Source: CAYZUC01 sp964481705
GTDB taxonomy: Bacteria > Bacillota > Clostridia > Lachnospirales > Lachnospiraceae
Direction: 5' to 3'
DNA: 47,171 bases
Assembly: GCA_964481705.1 (NCBI GenBank)
Contig: CAYZUC010000011.1
Coordinates: 1-47,171, forward strand
Shown one piece after another: positions 26,095-35,728 of this stretch. The notes below the pieces were generated by a model. The model was not told the DNA's origin, searched no databases, and worked only from the letters and a program-made list of their open reading frames with translations. The stretch's first letter is position 1. Each line of letters begins with the position of its first letter. Position numbers and translations under genes: made by a program.

Positions 26095-28818
26095 TTAGTT
26101 ATATATGTCATACTTCACTGTCGTTGTATCGACTTGTTTCCAGTTACTATACTCCTGGGCATCTCCTCGGATTTCATAAATTTCTGCTGTAGAACCCCAA
26201 ACACTATAAATCGTGCGTACTCTCTCAGAATCTTCGGTAAGCAAGGAAATATTACTTACTTCGTCTGATACGATGTTTTCCCCGCATACAGTTGACATAA
26301 TATCAGAATTCATAACCGGTTTCTGTGAGATACCACATTTACCGGTATTTCCCTTTTGTTTCATCATAAAGACCGGATTCAGCGTATCTTTCGAGAGATC
26401 TGTAGCGAGGGCGTCGCCATGATCCGCGGTAATAATTATAGTCGAGTTATCATAAACGCCGATTTCCTTCATCTGTCTCATATACTCCAAAACAATTTTT
26501 AAACACCCTTCTGTCTGAGAAATGGTGTCCGTTCCACTCTTAACCTTATTCGCATCAGCATCCAGAAGTAAAGGACCATGACTTCCGTTAAGATGGTAGA
26601 AAATAAATTGTTTCTTACAATCTCCTTTGGTTAGTCCACCCTGTACTAACGTCCGATAAAAGGCATAATCATTTACACGATATCCATCCTGGTAGACATC
26701 ATTAATATCTTCTGTATATAACCAGAAAAACTGTTTCAAAACATGTGGCATATCCCGATAGGCTACCAGCTTCAACATAATAAGAGGAAAGCGAACATAC
26801 GGTACTTTTCGTCTGTCTGTACTATAATTGTCCACCAGACCCTCCATTGCTTCGCCACTTCCTGCCGTATATTTCATATTTCCAAATACCTGAATTCGAT
26901 AGTCGTCCTCCTTCATTTTATGAAGCTGAGGTGACCGTTTCCATGCCTCTTCAAAATACTTTGGCGTTTCCATGTCAAAACGAAACGGTTCCTCTGTAAG
27001 CATGTAAGCTACCGAAGGGAATGTACGTTGAAAACGACTGACACAATTCGGATAGTAAGTGAATCCATCAAATTCATCCAAAAAATCTGGTGTCTGCTCC
27101 AGTATTTCCTTGATATAATCCGTATCCATCATGTCCAGGACAAATACAACAACGTTCTCATCACTAGCCATTTCAAATTCCTTTGCATTGGAAAAATACC
27201 CTGCATTTTTATCTGAAATATCGAGTGAAAAAAATAGCGAAACAAAAGCCACCAGCTGTACAAGTATCAGATACACAGAAACCTTCGTTAAGAATCCCTT
27301 CCACATCTTCTTGCTAAAATGATAGAGTCCGATTATGCCAAGTAAGATCAATACCCATATGATGGAATTGCGAATAGCTTCAACATAATACTCTTTCCAA
27401 ACAATTGTCGTTCCACTTAAATCGCCTAAGTCAATGTTCATGAAATTGCCTTGTATATAACCCGTAAAGGTGATTCCAAAGATCAGCGAAATTAGAATAT
27501 CTCCTATTCTCCCCTTTATAAGTGCGAACGTCAACAAGATAACCAGGAATCCCAATACACCTGCAATTAACATGGGAAACCACACATCAGAAAAATTAGC
27601 AACAAGATACTGCGAACTTGAAAGAAACATCTCATAGGGTCCGAGAATCAAGAATGTAAATGCAAAGAAAAAGGATACTATTACGATAAGAGTAATTCTC
27701 TCTTTTCGAGAATACTCCATCTTCTCTCCAATATGAAGTTCCAGTTGATTTAATGGGAAATGATGATCCCGCCATTTTCTACACCTTTTGGAAATCATTG
27801 CGTATAATCGGGTAGCATATGGGTTCGCCGTGAGTACGGAAAGGAAAATCGCCGTAAGAATTGCTACCCAATAGCCATATCTTGCACACAAATCCTTATA
27901 ATCATCTAGATGAAATCCGGAAAAAATCATACTGATTACTCCGGCCACCACATAAATCCCCGTTGCATGTTCTCCTGCATCGGTCAAAAAGAAGAGACGT
28001 CTCTTCGGTACCAGCAGCAGGAAACCCATCGTAAAGAATATAGAAACAACATACCAGACACAGCGCCCCAGGATGCCCTGCAGATTTGTAAGATACATCA
28101 TTTGATAGCTAATCTGAGCTTCTGCAACCAAACCGACATAATTATGTAAACCTAATCTTTCAAACAGAACCAAGATTAATACAAGAGGTAAAACTCCTAA
28201 AACTCCGAAGACAATTCGTTTCTTTCGATTGGTAATACGTGGAAGAGAGGAATCATAGGATAGTAATAATATCGGACTTCCCAATACAAAACGATATACA
28301 AACGGATGATTCCCGATATCCAGATGCAGACCAGAAGCTATTCCCATCAGTATAAGTACAAAAAACAGAATAATTCTCAACCATGTCTGATTAAGCTTAC
28401 TGACTCCCCACAAAAAGAGAACACCAACGATGACCGATGTAAGATATCCTATCGTTTCCTCAGCATCAATAAGAGAGAATTTATAAATCTCCCGAAAAAG
28501 AAGAAAATCAATTCCATAGGTCAATATCTGGCAGAACACGTATAACACAACCATAATAAACAGAAAACGACTAACATTCTTCCACTCCAATGTATGGGCT
28601 CTCCAAAATCGTCCAATTGAAATAAAGACACCCAGCAAGCTGACCCATTGTGCAAAAAACAGAAGCTGATGGCCAAGTCCAAAGGGTTCTGCAATCTCCC
28701 ATGCAAGTATCGGTTTTAAGCAGCTTGTAAGAATGATTAATAACCCCGTCACGATCGATATTAATCTATATTGATTGGTATCACTTTCATGTATCTGAAT
28801 CTTATCCTTCATATTCAC
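26095..28818 (-). CDS. Large membrane sulfatase / LtaS-like phosphotransferase
   Basis: 907 residues, GTG start with GAGGGG six bases upstream; the gene begins three bases after the carboxypeptidase gene stops. The first 540 residues contain roughly 14 hydrophobic segments. The C-terminal third is an alkaline-phosphatase-fold domain: VVVFVLDMMDTDYI (about 545-560) carries the first metal aspartates, RFQRTFPS the likely nucleophile region, and TADHGDAL (about 800) the later metal ligands. Such proteins add glycerol-phosphate or phosphoethanolamine to surface polymers or lipids outside the membrane. The exact substrate cannot be read. Coupling with a D,D-carboxypeptidase points to cell-wall or surface-polymer work. 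Confidence 0.82.
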   Translation of the reverse strand: MNMKDKIQIHESDTNQYRLISIVTGLLIILTSCLKPILAWEIAEPFGLGHQLLFFAQWVSLLGVFISIGRFWRAHTLEWKNVSRFLFIMVVLYVFCQILTYGIDFLLFREIYKFSLIDAEETIGYLTSVIVGVLFLWGVSKLNQTWLRIILFFVLILMGIASGLHLDIGNHPFVYRFVLGSPILLLSYDSSLPRITNRKKRIVFGVLGVLPLVLILVLFERLGLHNYVGLVAEAQISYQMMYLTNLQGILGRCVWYVVSIFFTMGFLLLVPKRRLFFLTDAGEHATGIYVVAGVISMIFSGFHLDDYKDLCARYGYWVAILTAIFLSVLTANPYATRLYAMISKRCRKWRDHHFPLNQLELHIGEKMEYSRKERITLIVIVSFFFAFTFLILGPYEMFLSSSQYLVANFSDVWFPMLIAGVLGFLVILLTFALIKGRIGDILISLIFGITFTGYIQGNFMNIDLGDLSGTTIVWKEYYVEAIRNSIIWVLILLGIIGLYHFSKKMWKGFLTKVSVYLILVQLVAFVSLFFSLDISDKNAGYFSNAKEFEMASDENVVVFVLDMMDTDYIKEILEQTPDFLDEFDGFTYYPNCVSRFQRTFPSVAYMLTEEPFRFDMETPKYFEEAWKRSPQLHKMKEDDYRIQVFGNMKYTAGSGEAMEGLVDNYSTDRRKVPYVRFPLIMLKLVAYRDMPHVLKQFFWLYTEDINDVYQDGYRVNDYAFYRTLVQGGLTKGDCKKQFIFYHLNGSHGPLLLDADANKVKSGTDTISQTEGCLKIVLEYMRQMKEIGVYDNSTIIITADHGDALATDLSKDTLNPVFMMKQKGNTGKCGISQKPVMNSDIMSTVCGENIVSDEVSNISLLTEDSERVRTIYSVWGSTAEIYEIRGDAQEYSNWKQVDTTTVKYDIYN

Positions 28819-28821
28819 TCG

Positions 28822-29982
28822 TTACCCCTCTTCATTACTTTCTTCCGTTTTCGCTTCTCCACCCTGACTGACAAACTGCTCATAGATTGCTACGTGATCA
28901 TAGATGCACCGCCATGAACTGGTCGAATTGGCCGTCACACATAGGTACTCTTTCCCAGTTTCGTCGGTTCCAAAGCTGGCTGCGCAGCTCCCCGATTGAA
29001 CGACATATCCTGTTTTGGCGCACTGCACGGTATACCCGCTCTCTTTATCTTCGATTCTACGTAGAAACCAATTCGAAATCTGAATTCCTTCCGGATGTTG
29101 TGTCGTTGGAGTCGTAGTATATGTATGTGCCGACATTACTTCCCTGCACAGCTCGTTATGCATTGCTGCTTCCATAATCATTGCCATATCATATGTGGTA
29201 CAGTAATGATTATCGTCATAGATGCCCACGCAGTTTGTAAAATGAGCTGTCTCAGAAAGTCCCAGCTCTGTAAGCTTCTGATTCATCATCTCCACAAATG
29301 CTTCCTGTGAACCTGCCACATATGTAGCCAGTCCGACAGCAGCATCTGCTCCTGACGGTAAAATCGTGCCATAAAAGAGATCCTTAATCTTAACCGTCTC
29401 ACCATCCGAAAAGCCAACGTTGCTGCAATCGTGCATATAGGAAAAATCTGAAATTTCTCTTGTTATGGTAAAAGAATCATCCAGGTTCTCGATGTGTTCA
29501 GCAGCAACCAATACCGTCAGTATTTTCGTCATAGAAGCTGGTGACATACGTGAAAAAGCATCTCGTTCCGCGAGTATCTCATTACTTTCCATATCAATCA
29601 TAATTCCATGTGTACTCACAACTTCATCAGAAAAGGAAACGGTGTGGTCCGTTTCCTTTGCGGTATATACAGCAAAATCTTTTTTCTGCGTATCATCCGA
29701 TACTGTCTCATCGATGGATACGCTCTCCTGCGCCCCGTTTATCGATATGACCCTTTCCGGACGATTCGAAGTCACTTCCGGCTCCGTTTCTTTACGTGCC
29801 TTACCCTCAGAACCAAATGCAATTTTCAAGATTACAATACAAACGATCAAAAGCGGTATCCCGATAATCGTAATCCTTCGTATTAACAGCTGTTGCTGCT
29901 TTCTCCTGCGCATTTCCTGTCTTTTTTGACGTCTACGTTCGTAACGTAATTCGTCCTGTTCATCTTCATAACTGTATGCCAT
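28822..29982 (-). CDS. Serine-type D-Ala-D-Ala carboxypeptidase (S11 family)
   Basis: 386 residues. A strongly basic cytosolic tail of 35 residues is followed by one membrane helix (about 36-57), so it is a type II anchored wall enzyme. Active-site motifs: S150-M-T-K153 (nucleophile and base) and K322-T323-G324. The middle motif, usually SGN, is S210-G-A with Asp213 next to it, so the asparagine is absent. The enzyme trims terminal D-alanine from peptidoglycan stem peptides. It has its own promoter (30020-30048) and is followed at three bases by the LtaS-like gene. The SGA variant could alter activity or simply be tolerated in this lineage. Confidence 0.88.
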   Translation of the reverse strand: MAYSYEDEQDELRYERRRQKRQEMRRRKQQQLLIRRITIIGIPLLIVCIVILKIAFGSEGKARKETEPEVTSNRPERVISINGAQESVSIDETVSDDTQKKDFAVYTAKETDHTVSFSDEVVSTHGIMIDMESNEILAERDAFSRMSPASMTKILTVLVAAEHIENLDDSFTITREISDFSYMHDCSNVGFSDGETVKIKDLFYGTILPSGADAAVGLATYVAGSQEAFVEMMNQKLTELGLSETAHFTNCVGIYDDNHYCTTYDMAMIMEAAMHNELCREVMSAHTYTTTPTTQHPEGIQISNWFLRRIEDKESGYTVQCAKTGYVVQSGSCAASFGTDETGKEYLCVTANSTSSWRCIYDHVAIYEQFVSQGGEAKTEESNEEG

Positions 29983-30019
29983 CTATATCATCCATTTTCG
30001 TAGTTTTCTATTTGAAAAT

Positions 30020-30048
30020 ATAATACCAGTCTCAAGTCATCACGTCAA
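30020..30048 (-). promoter_or_regulatory. Sigma-A promoter of the carboxypeptidase-sulfatase operon
   Basis: On the minus strand: -35 TTGACG (30043-30048), 17-base spacer, -10 TATTAT (30020-30025). It separates this operon from the ABC genes just upstream. Confidence 0.75.
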
Positions 30049-30053
30049 ACAAT

Positions 30054-30964
30054 TCACTCAGGACTTTTGATAATAATATTACCATCTTTCATTTCCATTT
30101 GAACCTTATTTCCATTCAATCCAAGTTCCTCGAGCATCTCGCCTGGTATCTGTAATCTTCCTGCTTTATCTAAGACAGCAAATTCCTCATGACTTTCCTC
30201 TTCATTTAAAAATCCCTTTGTCTGATTCCATTCTTCCTCAAACTCCTTTTTCATAATGCTCTCAGAACTCGTCTTACCATCTCGAATAGACACAACTCTC
30301 TTTACCATCTTTGAGAAATTACGGTCATGAGTTACAATGACAATGGTAAGTCCCAGCTGTTCATTTAATTCACGGAAAACTTCAAAGATTTTGTATGAGG
30401 TCGACACATCAACAGCGCCCGTCGGTTCGTCCGCAAGGATCAGCGGCGGATCATTGGCCAACGCGCGNNNNNNNNNNCTAATGCAATAGCAATGGCTATT
30501 CTCTGCTGTTCACCACCGGAAAGTTGATTGAGCTTACTATGTTTCTTATGAGACATTCCAACCATCTCCAAAAGCATCGTTGCACGTTCATTTCTTGCCT
30601 TTTCTGACATTCTGCGAAAGAGCATTGGTGATTTGATATTATCAATGGCTGTCAAATAGGGAAAAAGGTTTCTGGCATTATTCTGCCAAACAAATCCCAC
30701 AGTATTCTGTTTGTAATCCTCCAGCTGAGCATTTGTCATCTTAAAAAGATTCTTTCCAGCAACAGACAAACGTCCCGCCGACGGACGATCCAGTCCTCCA
30801 ATCATATTTAGGAAGGTAGACTTTCCACTACCGCTGTTGCCAATGATACCCATCAGTTCTCCACGTTCCACGACCAAATCAAGTCCTTGAAGAGCCATAA
30901 CCTCCAAGTCCTTTGTCTTATATATTTTTACAAGATTCTCGCATTCTATCATCTTTTCAGCCAT
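30054..30964 (-). CDS. ABC transporter ATPase with AbrB-like C-terminal domain, interrupted by 10 N
   Basis: About 300 residues in two pieces around an N gap at 30468-30477. The start overlaps the previous ATPase gene by eight bases. Walker A IIGNSGSGKST (40-50), the signature LSGGEQQR just before the gap, Walker B LILADEPTGAVD just after it, and the switch histidine in VTHDR are present, in MacB/LolD style. Frames on either side rejoin as the family's usual AIA-RALANDPP if the gap is 2 modulo 3, so the gene is probably whole. The final 42 residues (AVLDKAGRLQIPGEMLEELGL onward) look like a SpoVT/AbrB swapped-hairpin domain, rare on an ATPase. It would act with the FtsX-type permease at 31625. 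Confidence 0.82.
30468..30477. other. Assembly gap (10 N) inside the ABC ATPase gene
   Basis: Ten N between the ABC signature and Walker B. The flanking frames need a length of 2 modulo 3, and as few as two bases would give the normal family sequence, so N10 is a placeholder. Confidence 0.95.
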
Positions 30965-31625
30965 TGATTATTTCTCCATCCTGAATCTCCAGCAACAAAT
31001 CCGCATATTTCATGACTTCGGTATCATGCGTCGTCATTACAACCGTAATTCTTTCCTTTTCAATGAGATCTTTAAAAATCTTAATGACATGAATTCCGGT
31101 ATTGGAATCGAGCTCAGCAGTCGGCTCGTCTGCAAAGATTATCTTGGGTCTGTGAGCAATTGCTCTTGCGATTGCAATTCTTTGTTGTTCTCCACCAGAT
31201 AGTTCATACGGCATATGATTTGCCCGTTTTGCAAGCCCTACCAGTTCCAGACATTCTTCAACTCTTTCTCTGCGTCCATCCTTAATTCCTGCTAAACGCA
31301 AACTGTATTCCACATTCTGAAATGCACTCATGTACGGAATGAGGGCAACCGACTGAAACACATAACCCATACTCTGTCTCCGAATGGTTTCCTTTTTTGC
31401 CTCACTGATCCCAGATATCCTTTCATCATCAAGAAATACTTCTCCCTCAGACGGTTCATCAAGTGCGCTTACTATATTTAGTAATGTCGTCTTACCCGAA
31501 CCCGATCTGCCTCGCAATATGGTAAGCCGGGAAGCTGGGACATCGATTGTAATACCCTTTAATGCATAGAAATCTTCTCCATCCGCAACCGGATAACACT
31601 TTTTTACATTAATCGTCTTAATCAT
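30957..31625 (-). CDS. ABC transporter ATP-binding protein (MacB/LolD type)
   Basis: 222 residues. The ATG at 31625 overlaps the permease stop (TAATG), with GGGAGAAG upstream; a longer frame to 31874 only reads through the permease gene. Walker A LRGRSGSGKTT (about 38-48), Q-loop YVFQS, signature LSGGEQQR, Walker B IIFADEPTAELD and the switch histidine in TTHDTEV are all intact. It powers the FtsX-type permease. Two different ATPases in the same operon with a single two-domain permease suggests they pair as a heterodimer, each serving one half (inference). Confidence 0.92.
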   Translation of the reverse strand: MIKTINVKKCYPVADGEDFYALKGITIDVPASRLTILRGRSGSGKTTLLNIVSALDEPSEGEVFLDDERISGISEAKKETIRRQSMGYVFQSVALIPYMSAFQNVEYSLRLAGIKDGRRERVEECLELVGLAKRANHMPYELSGGEQQRIAIARAIAHRPKIIFADEPTAELDSNTGIHVIKIFKDLIEKERITVVMTTHDTEVMKYADLLLEIQDGEIING

Positions 31626-34417
31626 TAATCTTCTCCCAGTTTCAATGCCTGTGTAATGTTCAGTTTTCTCAATATCCATCCCAAAATCAAAATACATACC
31701 AAAATCATGCCAACTGTAATAATTCCCACTCTCGCCAAGTCCGAGATACGATTGATAACACGGATAGGAAGCATATGCGCAAAGGATGAATAGGAAATCT
31801 CCACAAGTGGAATATAGATTTTTGAAGCTATCACGCCAATCAGCGTCCCTGCTATCAGAGATACACAGGAGCAATAAAGCTGTTCATTTACCAGCATAAC
31901 GATAATCTCCCGCATGGAGACCCCCATTGCTCTGAAAATACCATACACCAGCTCTCTGGAGTGAATAGTCAGAATCCAGTAAATAAGGAAGCCTATAATA
32001 CACAATACCAATATCATGATAAAACTAATCGTCAACAATCCATTGGTCGCCTGGAATATAGGATCGTTCTTGATCTCAATGATATCGCGGCTCTCATCCA
32101 CAAATTTCTCAACGGGTATTTGGTTCTGTTCGATGAAATTATGAATATAGGTACTGTCTCCTTTTGTCTTAAACCAGATTTCATATGGCTTCATATCAAA
32201 GGAATTGATAACCTGGGAATAATTCGCAACGATCAAATAGTTCTTGTTGCTTCCGTCATAGGTTGGAAAATAATCCAGGATACCATAGACGATTGCCTCC
32301 GTGGAACCAATATCCTGTTTCATCATATTCTTTCTGGCATAATGAATAGTCGAACCGACATCTACTCCGAAATCCTCACTCAGGTTCTTGGAAATCAGTA
32401 TCGCCTTGGGATTCTGTGAAATCAGATTCAAATACTCATACCAGTGTGCTTCCATCAGGTCATTTCGCATCCACGCGGTATTACCAAAATCCTTGGTATG
32501 GATTGCCATCAAGTCGACGTCGGTAGCGGCTGTTTTCTTATCCAATATCAGCTCCACATCCTCATCACGTATCACTCGCGTTACACTCTCTGACTGCGCA
32601 ATCAATTCTCCATACTTTCCATAATCCGGTTCTTCATATTTGAGCTGTCGTCCATCAAACATAACTCCGGCTTTATTATTTTTCCACGCCTCTAAAACGA
32701 CAACATCAGTACCTGAGATGTATTTTAACCCCTCTTCCTCGTTCTCATTGATGGTACGTGCCATATTCGAATTATAGATTCCAAGAGCAATGGTAATCAG
32801 CAGAAAAATAGAGATAACAAACTGTTTCTGACCACTACGCAAAATCTGCAGATAAGATGCAAACAGTGCGGGACTCATTCTATTTTGGAAAATCAAAAAT
32901 ACAAGACGAACAACAAACTGAATCAAAATAGTTACCACGATTGCCCCACCCAGAATAAACAAAGAAGAGGAGAAAAACAGGATGGGATCTACAGTTGCAC
33001 CTCCGGATACCTTTTGAGCCACTACCGACTGTTGATTGGTAAAGTTCCACCACTCATAAATCGAGAATCCCAAAATCCCAGCTCCAATCAATAATCTTCC
33101 ACCAAGACCTAGTCTTTTCCTGGTACCTTTTCTCTTCTGTTCCACGATACCAGTCCTGGAATATCCAATAACCGGTAACGTCATGAATGCACTGGCTGTC
33201 AATGCGGCACCAAAAGCATACAGAAAGACGGATGGTGAAAGATGAACCGATAAGCTTCTACGACTGACAAATTCCATAAAGGAATTGGATGCGCCAACTA
33301 CCTTACATAGAAAAAAGGCAAATGGAATACCCAAAATCACCCCAACGGAAGAAAGCAGCAGCGATTGCTCAAAGTACATCAAGACCAGCTGGTAACGACG
33401 TACACCACGACTCTTCAACATAGCTATTTCGCTCTCTTCCATCTCGAGAATCTGACGAGATACCGTAAAGATAAATACCAGCATAAGTACCAGCACCGGT
33501 ACCTGTAATATCCAGATGATTAGTTTGACCTTTCCTTCACTTTGTTCAAATTCTTCCAGTATTCCATTAAAATTAAAGGTGATTTCACAGTTATCTTTTT
33601 TACTATAAGAATTCTCATAATACTTCATGACCTCCAAATAGTTTGGAGCTAATGTGTATTTCATTTCCGTATAATCCAGAAACAGAAAACACTCTGTTGT
33701 CATCTTCATATCTCTTTTTGGATATTCCTGTAGAACCTTTTGATAAACGGTATCAGGCAAAAACAGTTCCTCCTCATATTCCGATGGCTTATGAACAAAG
33801 AAATGATCATCTGGCTGTTCTCCAAACACACCAACCACTTTAAGTTTAAGAGGCTTTCCATCCGCGCTCATAAAGCTCTGAAAGGTCAGCACATCTCCCA
33901 TAGCTATTTTTCGCTTTGAGATCGTTTGCATACTCACCATACACGAATACGCTCCATCTGGCAGTATCTCCTCACCAAAGCTTTCTCCTGCAAGCACACG
34001 AATATGTTCTTCCATACCGGTCAGACTACATAGCTTCAGTTTCTTCTTGGATTCATCATTTTCTCTGGCTTCCTGAGTAGTGGCATATGTCTCATCACTC
34101 ATTCTCAATATGGACTCATCTGTCGCCTTTAAATAAAGCATTTTCGCAATTTCATCATTAACCTCGTTTTCCGAAGCAAATTCTTTATTGGAAAATCCAT
34201 CTGCATATAGATACGATAACCTCGTAGAAGCAGTTGCCGGATACAATCCATCGTTCTCCTGCTGTTTCTCAAATCTGGCCTGCAGCATTTTCTGCAAAGC
34301 CGCCTCCTGATAGACCGGATTCAATGTAAGCATTCCGATAAAAAAAGTCATACCAAGTAATAGGCATATATTAATCCAGAGCTTGTTTTTTATTTTATTA
34401 AATAAAAATCTTAACAT
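31625..34417 (-). CDS. ABC transporter permease, FtsX/MacB type with two FtsX domains
   Basis: 930 residues. One membrane helix near the N-terminus (about 13-32) is followed by an extracytoplasmic region of about 260 residues, a first FtsX domain (about 300-450, three helices plus further helices to 540), a second external region, and a second FtsX domain at the end (about 800-925). The MLKSRGVRRYQLVLMY and FRAMGVSMREIIVML loops, one in each half, are typical cytosolic coupling stretches. Unlike MacB (about 650), both halves are in one chain, as in the BceB/YtrF class. It starts 3 bases after the third adaptor gene stops. Function: mechanotransmission or export of a peptide, lipid or drug. 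Confidence 0.88.
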   Translation of the reverse strand: MLRFLFNKIKNKLWINICLLLGMTFFIGMLTLNPVYQEAALQKMLQARFEKQQENDGLYPATASTRLSYLYADGFSNKEFASENEVNDEIAKMLYLKATDESILRMSDETYATTQEARENDESKKKLKLCSLTGMEEHIRVLAGESFGEEILPDGAYSCMVSMQTISKRKIAMGDVLTFQSFMSADGKPLKLKVVGVFGEQPDDHFFVHKPSEYEEELFLPDTVYQKVLQEYPKRDMKMTTECFLFLDYTEMKYTLAPNYLEVMKYYENSYSKKDNCEITFNFNGILEEFEQSEGKVKLIIWILQVPVLVLMLVFIFTVSRQILEMEESEIAMLKSRGVRRYQLVLMYFEQSLLLSSVGVILGIPFAFFLCKVVGASNSFMEFVSRRSLSVHLSPSVFLYAFGAALTASAFMTLPVIGYSRTGIVEQKRKGTRKRLGLGGRLLIGAGILGFSIYEWWNFTNQQSVVAQKVSGGATVDPILFFSSSLFILGGAIVVTILIQFVVRLVFLIFQNRMSPALFASYLQILRSGQKQFVISIFLLITIALGIYNSNMARTINENEEEGLKYISGTDVVVLEAWKNNKAGVMFDGRQLKYEEPDYGKYGELIAQSESVTRVIRDEDVELILDKKTAATDVDLMAIHTKDFGNTAWMRNDLMEAHWYEYLNLISQNPKAILISKNLSEDFGVDVGSTIHYARKNMMKQDIGSTEAIVYGILDYFPTYDGSNKNYLIVANYSQVINSFDMKPYEIWFKTKGDSTYIHNFIEQNQIPVEKFVDESRDIIEIKNDPIFQATNGLLTISFIMILVLCIIGFLIYWILTIHSRELVYGIFRAMGVSMREIIVMLVNEQLYCSCVSLIAGTLIGVIASKIYIPLVEISYSSFAHMLPIRVINRISDLARVGIITVGMILVCILILGWILRKLNITQALKLGED

Positions 34418-34420
34418 TGT

Positions 34421-35728
34421 CTATCCTCGATTCCTTAGAATGATTCTCTCATCGCCGCTCAAACCGCCTGTAACCCAATAATTCTTTCCTTGCAGGATAC
34501 AATCAATATAGATTCGTTCTATATTATGATTCTGATACACCTCTACATAAGTACCATTTACTTTATCTTTCTGTACCGTATCTTTCGGAATCATCATAAT
34601 GTCCGTTAGCAAAACACTATTCCATTTTCCTTTTGTCTTCTTGTCAATTTCTTTTGCTGTCCCGACATCCATCTGTATAATAGACAGATTCTCTTCCCTT
34701 CCCCAGTGGCTATTAGCCTCTGGACACAGCTCGGAGCTCGAAATCACATGCCCGGTAAGAATCTCATCCTTGTTATCCGGGTTTTCAAAACGGATCTCCA
34801 TCCCATAGGGTAATGCATTTTTGTCTGTCTTCACGGTGAGATAATCAGGTGTTTCTCCTCGAATTGTACAAATTCGATCACCCAGATGAATGGTATTCCC
34901 TTTCTTCCAATTATTTAAATCACTGATGACACCATCCTGTTCTGCCCGGATGATTCCCTCACCATAATACTTTTCATATCGGGTAATCGCCTTTTCCATA
35001 TCAACAATACTCTTCTGTGCATCAAGTTCATAAAGTTTTCGGTCAATTGCCTGACTCTCCAAACCAATATTACCGATTTCAATATCCTTCTGTAGTCCAG
35101 GCAACGTTCCCTTCATACTGTTCATATAGTCACTGACTGCAGCACGTTCGGCTCCATTTCCATTGGATACCACCGGTATCTTTTTACTGTCTCGTCTCAT
35201 ATCGTCTAATAGATTTTCCTGTTCATCTGCCGTCTTCTTATTATTCTTATATTGCGATATGGTTGTCCCCAGGTCTGTCTGAGCAACAACAATTTTCTTT
35301 TGCCATACTTCCTCCTGAACTGCATAATCCTTTTTCATTCGTTCCAGTTCTTTTTTCATATCCTCCAAGTGTGCTCTACTATAGCCGGTATCCAAACGAA
35401 TGATTGGATCGCCTTCCTTGATCTCATCACTTGTATTAGCAAGAATCTCCAGAACTTTTCCTTCCGTCTCAGAGAAAAGCTGCGCGCTTGTTTCGCGAAA
35501 ATAGTTCTTTCCAAAATCCTCGCAGCTAACCGTAAGCGTTCCTCGATTCACAGAAACATATTGGTAGCTGGTCTCGCCAATAGCTTTCAAAAAAGAGGTA
35601 TCAAGCACCGGTTTCGGTGTCTCCTTACTTCCACATCCGGTCAGATTCAAGAGTAATATCGCTATCAGCAGCACAGCAAGCGTTCCGGAGCCCCGAAGAC
35701 GTTTGGTCGATTGGTTATTCCTTGACAT
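34421..35728 (-). CDS. Membrane-fusion (HlyD-like) lipoprotein adaptor 3
   Basis: 435 residues from the ATG at 35728, whose GGAG is nine bases upstream; the start overlaps the previous gene by 14 bases. Signal peptide with lipobox LTGC (cysteine at about 33). A biotinyl-lipoyl-like strand (ETEGKVLEILANTSDEIKEGDPIIRLD) is followed by a long coiled coil (about 115-240, ERMKKDYAVQEEVW onward), the second half of the lipoyl unit (GIIRAEQDGVISDLN) and a beta-barrel end. It would bridge the permease to the wall or a partner. It is the third of three consecutive adaptors. Confidence 0.85.
   Translation of the reverse strand: MSRNNQSTKRLRGSGTLAVLLIAILLLNLTGCGSKETPKPVLDTSFLKAIGETSYQYVSVNRGTLTVSCEDFGKNYFRETSAQLFSETEGKVLEILANTSDEIKEGDPIIRLDTGYSRAHLEDMKKELERMKKDYAVQEEVWQKKIVVAQTDLGTTISQYKNNKKTADEQENLLDDMRRDSKKIPVVSNGNGAERAAVSDYMNSMKGTLPGLQKDIEIGNIGLESQAIDRKLYELDAQKSIVDMEKAITRYEKYYGEGIIRAEQDGVISDLNNWKKGNTIHLGDRICTIRGETPDYLTVKTDKNALPYGMEIRFENPDNKDEILTGHVISSSELCPEANSHWGREENLSIIQMDVGTAKEIDKKTKGKWNSVLLTDIMMIPKDTVQKDKVNGTYVEVYQNHNIERIYIDCILQGKNYWVTGGLSGDERIILRNRG

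Noticed and set aside
30957..31874. A 305-residue ABC ATPase with an extra N-terminal part
   Set aside because: The extra part only reads through the end of the permease gene. The ATG at 31625 overlaps the permease stop and has a ribosome binding site.
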